From the NCBI GenBank assembly GCA_963978895.1, contig OZ022245.1:28092620-28156619 (forward strand): DNA of 64,000 nucleotides. The letters are read 5' to 3'. This document shows, piece after piece, positions 14,140 through 23,355 of this stretch. Within the stretch, counting starts at the first letter, position 1; every line of letters starts with the position of its first letter. Source of the stretch: Erpobdella octoculata (taxonomy: Eukaryota; Annelida; Clitellata; Hirudinida; Erpobdellidae). The notes under the pieces were generated by a model. The model was not told where the DNA came from and ran no database searches. It saw only the letters and a program-made list of their open reading frames with translations. The position numbers and the translations under genes are program-made.

Positions 14140-14345
14140 AGTGGTCATCGTCACCATCACCACCACCGTGATAATCATCACTACCATCACCACCATAATC
14201 ATCATCATCATCATCACCATAATCATCCTTATTTTTGTCGTCATCGTCGTCGTCTTCAACGTCACGGAGTTGTCAAAATTGTAGCTAAGTTCCATTCATT
14301 ATATTTATTTCATTCACTCTTCTTATTTCTCTCTTTCCGTTCCCA

Positions 14346-14400
<55 letters not shown>
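14140..14400. repeat. CAT/CAC-rich stretch and (CT)n
   Basis: Trinucleotide CAT/CAC/CGT runs at about 14145-14255, and a CT dinucleotide run at about 14355-14398. Confidence 0.85.
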
Positions 14401-14798
14401 AATGTTGCTGTTCATGTCTTTCTTCTTTTATCTCTCGACAACAGGCAGGCATACAAAACCCCAGTGATAAACAGGGAGAGTGCGTCACAGAGGCAGAGCC
14501 GAAACCGGGCAAAGATACAAACAGAAAATCCTTTACTATCACAAAATGCTATCTAAATTGGTGTAGTAATCTACCTTTATACAACGCATAAATAAGTGCT
14601 CTCTGATGAAAGCCGTCCCACAGATAGGGACGGAGAAATGCGCGGACGGACGGACCCGGCTAAAGGGACATACAGATAGACGGCAAAGCAAAGGAATGGA
14701 TAGATACTTGAAAAGAACTCTTCGGTAGGCCAAAATACTAAAAAACAAATACATACACATAAAACTATTCCAGCTATCGTGATTGGTCACCACCCATA

Positions 14799-14834
14799 TT
14801 GTCATCATCGTCATCGTCATCGTCATCGTCATCA

Positions 14835-14869
<35 letters not shown>

Positions 14870-14889
14870 ATCATCATCATCATCATCAT
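14799..14889. repeat. (CGTCAT)n/(CAT)n array carrying the retrotransposon insertion
   Basis: CATCGT hexamers pass into pure CAT before the left LTR. CAT repeats resume at 21636 after the right LTR, so the element sits inside a pre-existing microsatellite. Confidence 0.93.
14885..14889. repeat. Target-site duplication, left copy (ATCAT)
   Basis: The five bases ATCAT directly precede the left LTR and match 21636-21640 directly after the right LTR. A 5-bp duplication is normal for Ty3/gypsy integrases. Because the site is a CAT repeat, a match has some chance component. Confidence 0.85.
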
Positions 14890-15285
14890 TGTCACGACTT
14901 CGCCTTTGCGATAGTCGATATTCAAACAGAACTGGAGAAAATTTAAGTCGAAATAAAGTTAAAGACACTCTTTATTAGTATATATTGTTTTATTTATCGA
15001 ATACCAAGCAAGATTATCGAAAAACTATCACCACGAGGACGAACAGATATAAAACAGTTTCAACGTCGATCAAACAATGGCGAACAGGAACAAGAAGAAG
15101 GGACGAAGTAGTTCGCGACAGCCTTATAAATACAAGCCCTCCAGGCTACAGGCTACAGGCTTAAACGTTCAAATATTCGCGCAACAATCCAAACACGCAA
15201 CGTTGTGCAATACCCGATGCACCGCCTGCGCCGGAAATCCCAAAGTTAGATCCAGGCACGCACCTGCGTTTACGCGGGCGTGACA
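14890..15285 (-). repeat. 3' LTR of the retrotransposon
   Basis: 396 bp with 7-bp terminal inverted ends (TGTCACG/CGTGACA), identical to 21240-21635. On the minus strand it has a TATA-like TATTTATAAGG (15122-15132) and AATAAA signals (14989-14994, 14971-14976). A 68-codon plus-strand frame inside both LTRs (15077-15283) is antisense to the element and is not claimed as a gene. Confidence 0.97.
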
Positions 15286-15287
15286 TA

Positions 15288-15297
15288 CCTCCCCCCC
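15288..15297 (-). other. Polypurine tract of the retrotransposon
   Basis: On the minus strand GGGGGGGAGG ends two bases before the 3' LTR. This is the expected place and composition for priming plus-strand DNA synthesis. Confidence 0.85.
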
Positions 15298-15756
15298 TAA
15301 AGTCGATAACGATCCTTCTCGTTATCGGCCATATCTTCATTCTTTGATCTGGGTCGATCCGGTTGGCTGAGTGTGGATCCGGTTGACTGAATGGTTTCCT
15401 TCGTCGTCGGGTTTCCTGGTGCTCGTCTTGGGAACCTGTAAATCCAGAACAGTCGCGACGATGAGCCACACGCGAAAGAAAGACGTGGTCGAAGAACCTT
15501 CCGAGCAAGGACAAATGAGACGTCCTGCAGCTCTTTGTTCAGTGACGCGCTCTTCTTCCTGGAGACCTGCAAATAAAAACTTGCGACCGATCCACTTTAT
15601 CGTTAACCAAGATCGCCCAGAGAAAGAAATTAACCAAAGAACATTACAAAGCTACCCATATAACTAACACCAATTTCTGATAACAATGAAATACTTAACC
15701 AAAGATTAAACATCCTAGGATAAATAAACCTAACCGTAGCCACAGCTACTCCAAAC

Positions 15757-18700
15757 CTAACTTAATCGGGACAGGACGTCAGCTACTATATTCTGTTTAC
15801 CTGACCTATACTGGAAAGTCAGATTAAATTCCTGGATGGCAAGTGCCCATCGAGTCAATTTAGCGCTTTTGGAAACTGACTCGGTAAGGTACGTGAGAGG
15901 ATTATGATCCGAAAAAATCACGATCTCAGATAACAATATCCAGGATTTGAATTTACTTAGAGCCCACACGACAGCATAAGCCTCTCTCTCTATGGTGGAC
16001 CACCTTGTCTGAGTAGGGGTTAACTTCAGACTGGCAAAAGCAATAGGGACTTCTGCCCCTTCTCCACTCCCCTGGAACAAACAACACCCAACAGCCACTC
16101 CACTAGCATCCGTTGCTAATCCAAACCCTTTACTATAATCAATTGTGCTTAGGGTTGTAGCATTGGTAAGGTCGTCTATGAGTTTTTGTAAGGCGACCTG
16201 GTGTTTGCTTTCCCAAAGGATTTTGTTGGGAACACCCTTTTTAGTCAACTCAGTGATAGGATGGGCAGTCTGGGCTAGATTGGGTATGAAGTTGCGGAAA
16301 TAACTGAACAACCCCATTATCCGCTTGACTTCCTTTTTATTTGTGGGAGGTTTGATCTCTTGTACAATGGCTATTTTATCGGGATCAGGTGCGACAATCC
16401 CCGAACCTACGACATGTCCTAAAAATACCACCTTAGGTTGTACAAACCGACATTTTTCCAGGTTTAGGGTTAACCCTACATTTTTAATGATGGTGAAGAA
16501 TTGCAAAAGATGTAGTTTGTGTTCTTCCCAACTAGACGAAATAACGGCAAAATCATCAATAAACGGCTCCGTAAAGGATCTTATTGGTTGAAGGATCATC
16601 GATATCGCCCTCATGAAAGTATTTCCCGCCGATTTTAGACCAAAGGGCATTCTGCGAAACTCAAACAACCCTTCTTCACAAGAAAATGCCGTTAACCATG
16701 CTGATTCCGGATCTATAGGAATTTGCCAGTACCCTTTGCGTGCATCAAAACAGCTTATGAATTTTGCTCTGCCGACCTTCTGAAGTACGTTGGGGATATC
16801 GGGAATGGGAAAGCAGTCTCCCTTCGTATAACGATTAACATGACGATAGTCGATGGCTATACGGACCCCCTTTTCTCCCTTAGGTCCCTTCAAAACGCAA
16901 ACCATCGGGCTTACCATAGGACTCTGCGATGGTACAATGACACCCTGGCGAAGCATATCTTGTATCTGATTAGCCACTTCTACCTTCAACAATTCAGGGG
17001 TTCTATAGGCTCTCAGGTGTTTGGGGGTAAAGTCAGGAGAAATCGCGATTTTGTGAGATACTACAGAACAAACTCCTAATGATTCTGAGAATATCTCGGG
17101 AAAATCATCAATTATGTCACATAATTGTGTGCGATAATCCTGTGAAAGATGGTCCAAACAGCCCTTTGCTACCCTACAACTCGGAGGTTTATCCTGACAA
17201 GGATCAAACTTACTTGGGAAATCAATCAAACCAAATTCGTGGTCCTTCTCGTATACTACAGAACAATTGTGATTAATGGCGGTTTCAATTCGGTCATGGT
17301 ATTTCCGAATCTTATTTGCATGTAGATGGTGTTTACAGCCCTCAATTTCCACTAAATAAGAGTATGGTGCTTTCACCTTCACTATCACCCCGGGACCCTG
17401 CCATCTCTTCATAAATTTAGACCCCCCTTTTACAGGTGCTAAAATTATTACTCTGTCACCTACACAAAAAGACCTATCACTGCTCCTAACGTTATATTTT
17501 CGTGCGTAATTGCTCTGCTCTTGGTCTCCTGCAATTTCAGCAAATTCCTTAGCTAACTGTAGGTTTTGTCTGAGATCGGCTAAGTATTTGTACGGATTCT
17601 TACCTAAATGAAAAGGTAACTCCTTTTCGTTACTCCAAGAGTCTCTGAGGATAGCAAGTGGTCCTCGTGGCAAAGTACCATACACTAATGTATAAGGAGC
17701 AATATGAGTTGTCGATGACGGTTTCTCACGTAAACTCCATAATACAAAAGGAAGAACCTTAAACCACTCCTTAGGATGTGCCTCAACCAATTTAAAAATC
17801 ATGTTCTTAAGACTCTGGTTACACCTCTCCACTAACCCGGATGCTTCAGGATGCCCTGGGGTGTTAAACCTAGGACTGCACCCCAAACATTTAAGAAAAG
17901 TCGTCGTTAACTGATTTTTGAAATTCGTACCACAATCGGAACTAATTATTCGTGGTATGGAAAACGTCATAAAGATCTGAATAAGGATCTCACATACAGA
18001 TTTAGCATCTAATGACCTTAATGGATAAGCCATCGGCCATCTGGAGAACAAATCGACAACAACCAGGGCATAATTGTACTTGGGTCGGACAGTCACACTA
18101 TCACCCGCTGGAATTATGGGCCCTATGCAATCCATAACTAAATGATTAAATGGTAGTTCATCTCCCCTTGGAATGGGAGTTATGGGGACTCGGTCTCTTT
18201 TTCTAACAGGTGCCCTTAACTGGCACACGGGGCACGACTCACAATAGGTTTGGACTTGTTTCTCCATATCGGGAAACCAAAAGCTGAGTCGAATACGCTG
18301 CCGTGTACTCTTGGCAGCCATGTGCCCCGAATAGGGAGCATCATGCCCCATCTGTAACACTGCAAGTATACGACTCCTGGGCAAACACAACTGTTTTATG
18401 GAATGACCCCACTGATTCTCCTTGTGAAACAAAAGTCCCCGGTCGATATAAAAGTTTTTACGCTTATCTATACCTAGCAACCAGAAGGACTTCAGTGAAG
18501 GACAATCATGTTGCTCTTTAGCAAACGCATCGGGATCATTACTATCGTCTACCCCCTGACAATCATCGTTAATGGTTGTAAATCGAGCGTCGGTTCGTGA
18601 ATCACTTCCGCCTGCATCAGCACCTGGACAAATATCATCACCCGCAACTACAGAAACACCTATGTCCTGACAAGTATCGGTCTGTGAATCAACTTTCCTA

Positions 18701-20817
18701 GCATCAGCACCTGGACAAATATCATCACCCGAAACTACAGAAGCACCTATGTTCTGACCAGCATCGGTCTGTGAATCAACTTTCCTAGCGTCAGCAGCGC
18801 GAGAAACACCTTCACCTAGAATTAATGCAACATCTGGACTATGCTCATCATTACGAGGTTCATCTAAAACAAAATATTGTGAATTAGTTATTTCAAGACT
18901 GGGAACATTCACATCAGAGTCATGTGCATTTTGTTTGTTCTTAATAGGGTATGCAACGGTATCATACAATGATATCGTTTTCAATAAATTACTTACGGAG
19001 GGAGTGATAATAATTTGCTCATTAAGATTTGGGACGACAGCAAACCATGCACGAACCTTGGGTGCTAGGTTCACAATGTCATCACCCACAAGATCTGGTC
19101 GAACAACTAATCTAACACAACCTACAATTTCTGGTTGACCTTTAAGGCCGGATAATTTTATAAATTTATGTGGTACCCTATGAAGAGATTTAATTAAATC
19201 TTCTCTAATGCAACACACTTCTGCACCACCATCAATCAAAGCTGGAATAGATGGTAATTGATCGATAAATACATTCTCATAAGACCTAATGTGATAATCA
19301 TCAACATCTATAATGGGACATGCTTCGGGACAGGGAAAAGATTTTTGACCATCAAACAATATTTTCCTATCAACGAGACCTCTAAAGGAATTTTCTGAAT
19401 GAGAAGACAAATTTTTCCCATCAACCAATGTTTTCCTATTATCGAGACCAACCAATGTTTTCCTATTATCGAGACAATTATGGGAATTTTTTGACTGAGA
19501 GGACAAATTTTTATCATCAACAAATGTTTTCCTATCACCGAGACAATTAAAGGAATTTTCTGTTTGACAACAATTAATTCTGGGATTAGGTAAATTTGAG
19601 GAAGGGAATTTATGTAGAGGACATTCCTTGAACGAATGACCCTTCTTATGGCATTTGAAGCATAAACCATACCTTTTATCCTTATCCATGTTAGGATCAA
19701 TGGATATTTTAGTCATTCTATTAGGAATGGGAGACCCTGACCCTTTATCTGTTGGTTTTGGGTTGTTAAATCGAGGCGGTCTAGTCTCATGCTCGTGTGT
19801 GGCCATGTAGCTATCCGCAACGCGTGAAAGCTCTAGATGATTTAACCAATCATCCTTTTCCTGAGTTAAAATAAAATCTGCACAATTGGGAGACATTAGT
19901 TGTTTCAACCTATCGGCACACATCAAACTAACTAATTGATGGAAATTCTCATCAATATTCCTACTTTTAATATAATACGATAACGCTGTGTGTAATTCAG
20001 AAGCTACCTGTGAATAAGTCTCACCAGGTCTCCTTTTTACAGCATAAAACCTCTCCCTTAAAAGACTGGGAGTGACCCGAAATTCCTGCAATAGAATTTG
20101 CTTTAGTTCCTCATAGTCACCTAACTGAACAACGGTCAATCGACTCAAGATTGAGCGAGCTCTATTATTCAAATGGGCCTGCAATATTTTGGGTTTCACA
20201 TCATCATCAACTTGGTATGATGTAAACTGATTTTCGAGATATTGAAAATACCCCGGTATTGCAGCAGGATCTGAAGGAAACTCCGCCATTATACCCTTCA
20301 TGGCATTTAGAAAGCGACTAGTGCGAACGGCTAAGGAAACCTCAAGACTATTGTGGTCCTGAATCCTTTCACGTTCCAGCTCTAGTTTAGCTTCGGCAAG
20401 TCTGCGGGTTGCCCTATCCTCATCTAACCTAGCGTCAGCGAGTCTACGCTCCTGTTCTAATTTAGCTTCAGCGAGTCTGTTCTCCTGTTCTAACTTAGCT
20501 TCAGTAAGTCTGTTTTCCTGTTCTAACTTAGCTTCAGCAAGTCTGCGATTCGCCCTATCTTCATCTAACTTAGCCTCAGCAAGTCTACGGTTCGCCCTAT
20601 CCTCTTCTAACTTAGCTTCTTTAGCCGCCAATTCTGCTTCGCGCAATGCTAACTTGCGCTCAGCTAAATCTGATTTGGAATTTTTGCTAACGTTAGCATC
20701 TTCACTAACTCTACGTGGACGCCGACTATCATCAACAAATTGATAGTGCTCCTCGCTAAGGATCCCTGTTGGACTATCCTGCGTAACTGACTCTTCAACC
20801 GTAGGGGTTCTAATCAT
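15757..20817 (-). CDS. Gag-Pol polyprotein (PR-INT-RT-RH order), 1,686 aa
   Basis: One uninterrupted frame. Residues about 50-152: highly charged coiled coil made of repeated RLAEAKLDEDRAN-like units. About 160-340: capsid-like Gag region. About 385-400: CCHC knuckle CFKCHKKGHSFKEC. About 525-532: protease site ALIDGGAE (DGG instead of the usual DTG/DSG). About 673-743: three tandem 28-30-residue repeats (DARKVDSQTD...GDDICPGA). About 823-863: H2C2 zinc domain. About 898-993: integrase core with MDCIGP, SSDCGTNF and LVER, with exactly 35 residues between the second D and E. After it comes a GPY/F-like module (KRWQGPGVIVKV). About 1288-1450: reverse transcriptase with RIAIDYRHVN, MPFGLKSA and FIDD. 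About 1569-1686: RNase H with TDAS, IEREAYAV and FSDHNPL. All catalytic residues of INT, RT and RH appear present. Gag and Pol share one frame without a visible frameshift or stop. Confidence 0.97.
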   Translation of the reverse strand: MIRTPTVEESVTQDSPTGILSEEHYQFVDDSRRPRRVSEDANVSKNSKSDLAERKLALREAELAAKEAKLEEDRANRRLAEAKLDEDRANRRLAEAKLEQENRLTEAKLEQENRLAEAKLEQERRLADARLDEDRATRRLAEAKLELERERIQDHNSLEVSLAVRTSRFLNAMKGIMAEFPSDPAAIPGYFQYLENQFTSYQVDDDVKPKILQAHLNNRARSILSRLTVVQLGDYEELKQILLQEFRVTPSLLRERFYAVKRRPGETYSQVASELHTALSYYIKSRNIDENFHQLVSLMCADRLKQLMSPNCADFILTQEKDDWLNHLELSRVADSYMATHEHETRPPRFNNPKPTDKGSGSPIPNRMTKISIDPNMDKDKRYGLCFKCHKKGHSFKECPLHKFPSSNLPNPRINCCQTENSFNCLGDRKTFVDDKNLSSQSKNSHNCLDNRKTLVGLDNRKTLVDGKNLSSHSENSFRGLVDRKILFDGQKSFPCPEACPIIDVDDYHIRSYENVFIDQLPSIPALIDGGAEVCCIREDLIKSLHRVPHKFIKLSGLKGQPEIVGCVRLVVRPDLVGDDIVNLAPKVRAWFAVVPNLNEQIIITPSVSNLLKTISLYDTVAYPIKNKQNAHDSDVNVPSLEITNSQYFVLDEPRNDEHSPDVALILGEGVSRAADARKVDSQTDAGQNIGASVVSGDDICPGADARKVDSQTDTCQDIGVSVVAGDDICPGADAGGSDSRTDARFTTINDDCQGVDDSNDPDAFAKEQHDCPSLKSFWLLGIDKRKNFYIDRGLLFHKENQWGHSIKQLCLPRSRILAVLQMGHDAPYSGHMAAKSTRQRIRLSFWFPDMEKQVQTYCESCPVCQLRAPVRKRDRVPITPIPRGDELPFNHLVMDCIGPIIPAGDSVTVRPKYNYALVVVDLFSRWPMAYPLRSLDAKSVCEILIQIFMTFSIPRIISSDCGTNFKNQLTTTFLKCLGCSPRFNTPGHPEASGLVERCNQSLKNMIFKLVEAHPKEWFKVLPFVLWSLREKPSSTTHIAPYTLVYGTLPRGPLAILRDSWSNEKELPFHLGKNPYKYLADLRQNLQLAKEFAEIAGDQEQSNYARKYNVRSSDRSFCVGDRVIILAPVKGGSKFMKRWQGPGVIVKVKAPYSYLVEIEGCKHHLHANKIRKYHDRIETAINHNCSVVYEKDHEFGLIDFPSKFDPCQDKPPSCRVAKGCLDHLSQDYRTQLCDIIDDFPEIFSESLGVCSVVSHKIAISPDFTPKHLRAYRTPELLKVEVANQIQDMLRQGVIVPSQSPMVSPMVCVLKGPKGEKGVRIAIDYRHVNRYTKGDCFPIPDIPNVLQKVGRAKFISCFDARKGYWQIPIDPESAWLTAFSCEEGLFEFRRMPFGLKSAGNTFMRAISMILQPIRSFTEPFIDDFAVISSSWEEHKLHLLQFFTIIKNVGLTLNLEKCRFVQPKVVFLGHVVGSGIVAPDPDKIAIVQEIKPPTNKKEVKRIMGLFSYFRNFIPNLAQTAHPITELTKKGVPNKILWESKHQVALQKLIDDLTNATTLSTIDYSKGFGLATDASGVAVGCCLFQGSGEGAEVPIAFASLKLTPTQTRWSTIEREAYAVVWALSKFKSWILLSEIVIFSDHNPLTYLTESVSKSAKLTRWALAIQEFNLTFQYRSGKQNIVADVLSRLS

Positions 20818-21210
20818 ATTTATGAAACCTACTACACAGAAAAAGAAAGAAAAACCTAACTGGGCAATCCGGCAACGATAAAATCTCTAACCTGAGATGT
20901 GGATCGGCCCTCCTTGCGAAATGGATGTCGCCACGTGGTCGAACTGAACGGTCTGAAACTGTCCGGACTCTTTCTCCAGCACTGAATCGTCAATCGTCGA
21001 TCTTTCGGTGAGGATCCTCCTTGATCTGGTCGATTTGCGTCGAATCCCTGGTCGGTTTTGCAGATCCCGGTCGAATCCCGCTGATCCCGCCAAAACCACT
21101 GGATACCGCCAAAGTCGTTAGATCACCAAACTCGATAGAACTCCACCAACTCGATGAACTCTATCGCCCAGGACGAATCTCACCCAAAACTGATCGGTGT
21201 ATCGACTGAC

Positions 21211-21233
21211 TATACCACCGTTGCCACCAAAAA
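21211..21233 (-). other. Candidate primer-binding site
   Basis: On the minus strand TGGTGGCAACGGTGGTATA begins about 10 nt after the 5' LTR. TGG at this place fits a tRNA 3' CCA end. I could not match it to a specific tRNA, so this is tentative. Confidence 0.35.
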
Positions 21234-21239
21234 ATCTTC

Positions 21240-21635
21240 TGTCACGACTTCGCCTTTGCGATAGTCGATATTCAAACAGAACTGGAGAAAATTTAAGTCG
21301 AAATAAAGTTAAAGACACTCTTTATTAGTATATATTGTTTTATTTATCGAATACCAAGCAAGATTATCGAAAAACTATCACCACGAGGACGAACAGATAT
21401 AAAACAGTTTCAACGTCGATCAAACAATGGCGAACAGGAACAAGAAGAAGGGACGAAGTAGTTCGCGACAGCCTTATAAATACAAGCCCTCCAGGCTACA
21501 GGCTACAGGCTTAAACGTTCAAATATTCGCGCAACAATCCAAACACGCAACGTTGTGCAATACCCGATGCACCGCCTGCGCCGGAAATCCCAAAGTTAGA
21601 TCCAGGCACGCACCTGCGTTTACGCGGGCGTGACA
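21240..21635 (-). repeat. 5' LTR of the retrotransposon
   Basis: Same 396-bp sequence as 14890-15285. On the minus strand a TATA-like TATTTATAAGG lies at 21472-21482, and two AATAAA words lie at 21339-21344 and 21321-21326. This is a plausible U3-R-U5 arrangement, inferred from sequence only. Confidence 0.96.
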
Positions 21636-21640
21636 ATCAT
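21636..21640. repeat. Target-site duplication, right copy (ATCAT)
   Basis: Matches 14885-14889 on the other side of the element. Confidence 0.85.
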
Positions 21641-22136
21641 CATCATATTCATCAGTCTCATCATCATCAGTGAACATGCTTATCGTAATGGACATGGATA
21701 TGGTCATTATCATCATCATCATCGTCATCTTCGTCGTCGTTGTCACCATCATCATCATCATAATCATCATCATCAATGCTTTCGAAGTTTTCATCATTAT
21801 CGTCATCGTCACACTAACTGTCACCATCAACCTCTTTCTCATCATCGCCCAGCACACTAGCTTCATAAAAGACTTTAAATGACTCGTTTCATCATTATCA
21901 TCACTCTATGGGGATCATTATCATCATCGTCACCATCAAAACCATCATCGCCAGCTTAGTCGCCATCTCCATTATTGACGACACTACAATATTCTTCACC
22001 AACAACATTACCTAGACTTTGTCATTATCAACATCGTCGTCATCATCATCATCAACCACAGTGCCGATATCAAGCGATGCGTTCTAATGCCGCCATTTGT
22101 TATGTGGAAACGATTCCTTAAAGAAGCAGAGTGAAA

Positions 22137-22228
<92 letters not shown>

Positions 22229-22230
22229 CA
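21641..22230. repeat. CAT-rich trinucleotide region and (CT)n
   Basis: CAT/CGT/CAC runs extend with interruptions to about 22060. A pure (CT)n run of about 90 bp follows at 22138-22227. Ile/His/Met-rich frames here are artefacts. Confidence 0.9.
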
Positions 22231-23355
22231 TTTTCTTTCCTTTTGCTTCAAATGCTCTGTTTTGAAAAATGGCATTTAATACAATTCATCTAGAGAACAT
22301 TAACGCTAGCTTTTTTTTGCTATGCTCTCTTGTTTCATTGTGAGGCTGAATGTTTGTCTCTCTGTCTCTGTCTCTCACTCTCGTCTCTGTGCACACCTTC
22401 TTGTGCCTCTACCTGCTTTTCTATTTCTCTGCTCTGGAGGAATTAGATTTTAGTCGTTTAACGGCCAAAAGAATTTTTTTAAGATAATGAAAACATTGTT
22501 TCTTTAAAAGCATTTGGAAAAAAATTATTTTTCAAATCCTCCTTTTCGTGAGCGATATTAGCTGCTTCTCATTAATGTTACAAAACATTTTTCAAACTAA
22601 TCCAAATTAAACTTTTGAAATATTCATCCCAGATATATAAAAAAATCTCATCTAAGAATAAAAGTAGGCACGACCACTGCTAGTATATTATGCTGGTTGA
22701 GATTAGGAAATTCTTTAAAAAAATTTCTATAACCTCCTGCTTTTTTACACTTCAATTTTCGTAAAACTCATAAATGGGAATAATTTGTTTATTTTTAAAT
22801 ATATATCAAACGGCAAAAAACAACTAATGACGTAATAACTAAAAAAAAGAACAAAAGTGAACTTTTTTAAATATTCATTGTGTCCATCGCTATGGTCGGT
22901 GCGCCGCATAATAATTTCGACTCTGTTTATTGTTTTTATTTCTTCATTTCTTCATTTTATTCGACGTCGTTTTGATTCTCTAGCGTAATTTGATGGAACA
23001 GAACAAGTATTTTTAATTATCATCATTCAATTCAAAGGTGCTTTTGTAAGAATTTGAAAACTTTGTGCTTTTGGCTTTGTGTAAGTAAAAGTAAGTACTG
23101 AAGTAGTAAGTTAGTTAGATTGTATAGTAAGTAGTAAGTAGTGAAGAATAGTAGAAGATTAAAGTAGTACTATAAACTATACTATACCATAGTTAGTATC
23201 TATAGTAACGTAATACAATGTAATTTTAATACAATGTATTGTAATGCACTTTCAACAGCTGGTTATAGTTATAATAGTTATAATAATTTATTGTAATAAG
23301 TTAAGTATAGTAACTGTAGTTAACTATAGTAGAAAATAGTACAGATAAAATAGCA
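22231..23355. other. AT-rich noncoding DNA upstream of the LDB gene
   Basis: No exon recognised. There is a GTAAGTA-like degenerate repeat at about 23085-23340. The 5' UTR or promoter of the LDB gene may lie here or further left. Confidence 0.5.

Larger units (their letters stand above)
14890..21635 (-). mobile_element. Complete Gmr1-like Ty3/gypsy LTR retrotransposon, 6,746 bp
   Basis: A full-length element on the minus strand. LTRs are 14890-15285 (3') and 21240-21635 (5'), both 396 bp and identical by eye, starting TGTCACG and ending CGTGACA, and flanked by ATCAT duplications. A purine tract adjoins the 3' LTR, and a single gag-pol frame occupies 15757-20817. The 422 bp leader (20818-21239) and the 471 bp after the frame (15286-15756) contain no other good frame. 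The domain order is Gag, protease, integrase, reverse transcriptase, RNase H. This pol order is known in Gmr1-like elements (first described from deuterostomes) and differs from standard Ty3/gypsy order. An intact frame and identical LTRs imply a very recent insertion and possible autonomy. Family assignment rests on domain order; no tree was made. Confidence 0.95.

Noticed and set aside
13730..14250. CRISPR-like regular spacing in the GATGGATG region
   Set aside because: The units are degenerate microsatellite without constant repeats and unique spacers, in an animal genome.
15077..15283. 68-codon frame in the left LTR, repeated exactly at 21427-21633
   Set aside because: It is antisense to the element and present only because the LTRs are identical; it has no recognised domain.
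19308..19700. 130-codon alternative frame on the same strand as gag-pol
   Set aside because: Shadow of repeated Gag sequence in the +1 frame; the main frame carries the zinc knuckle and protease without interruption.
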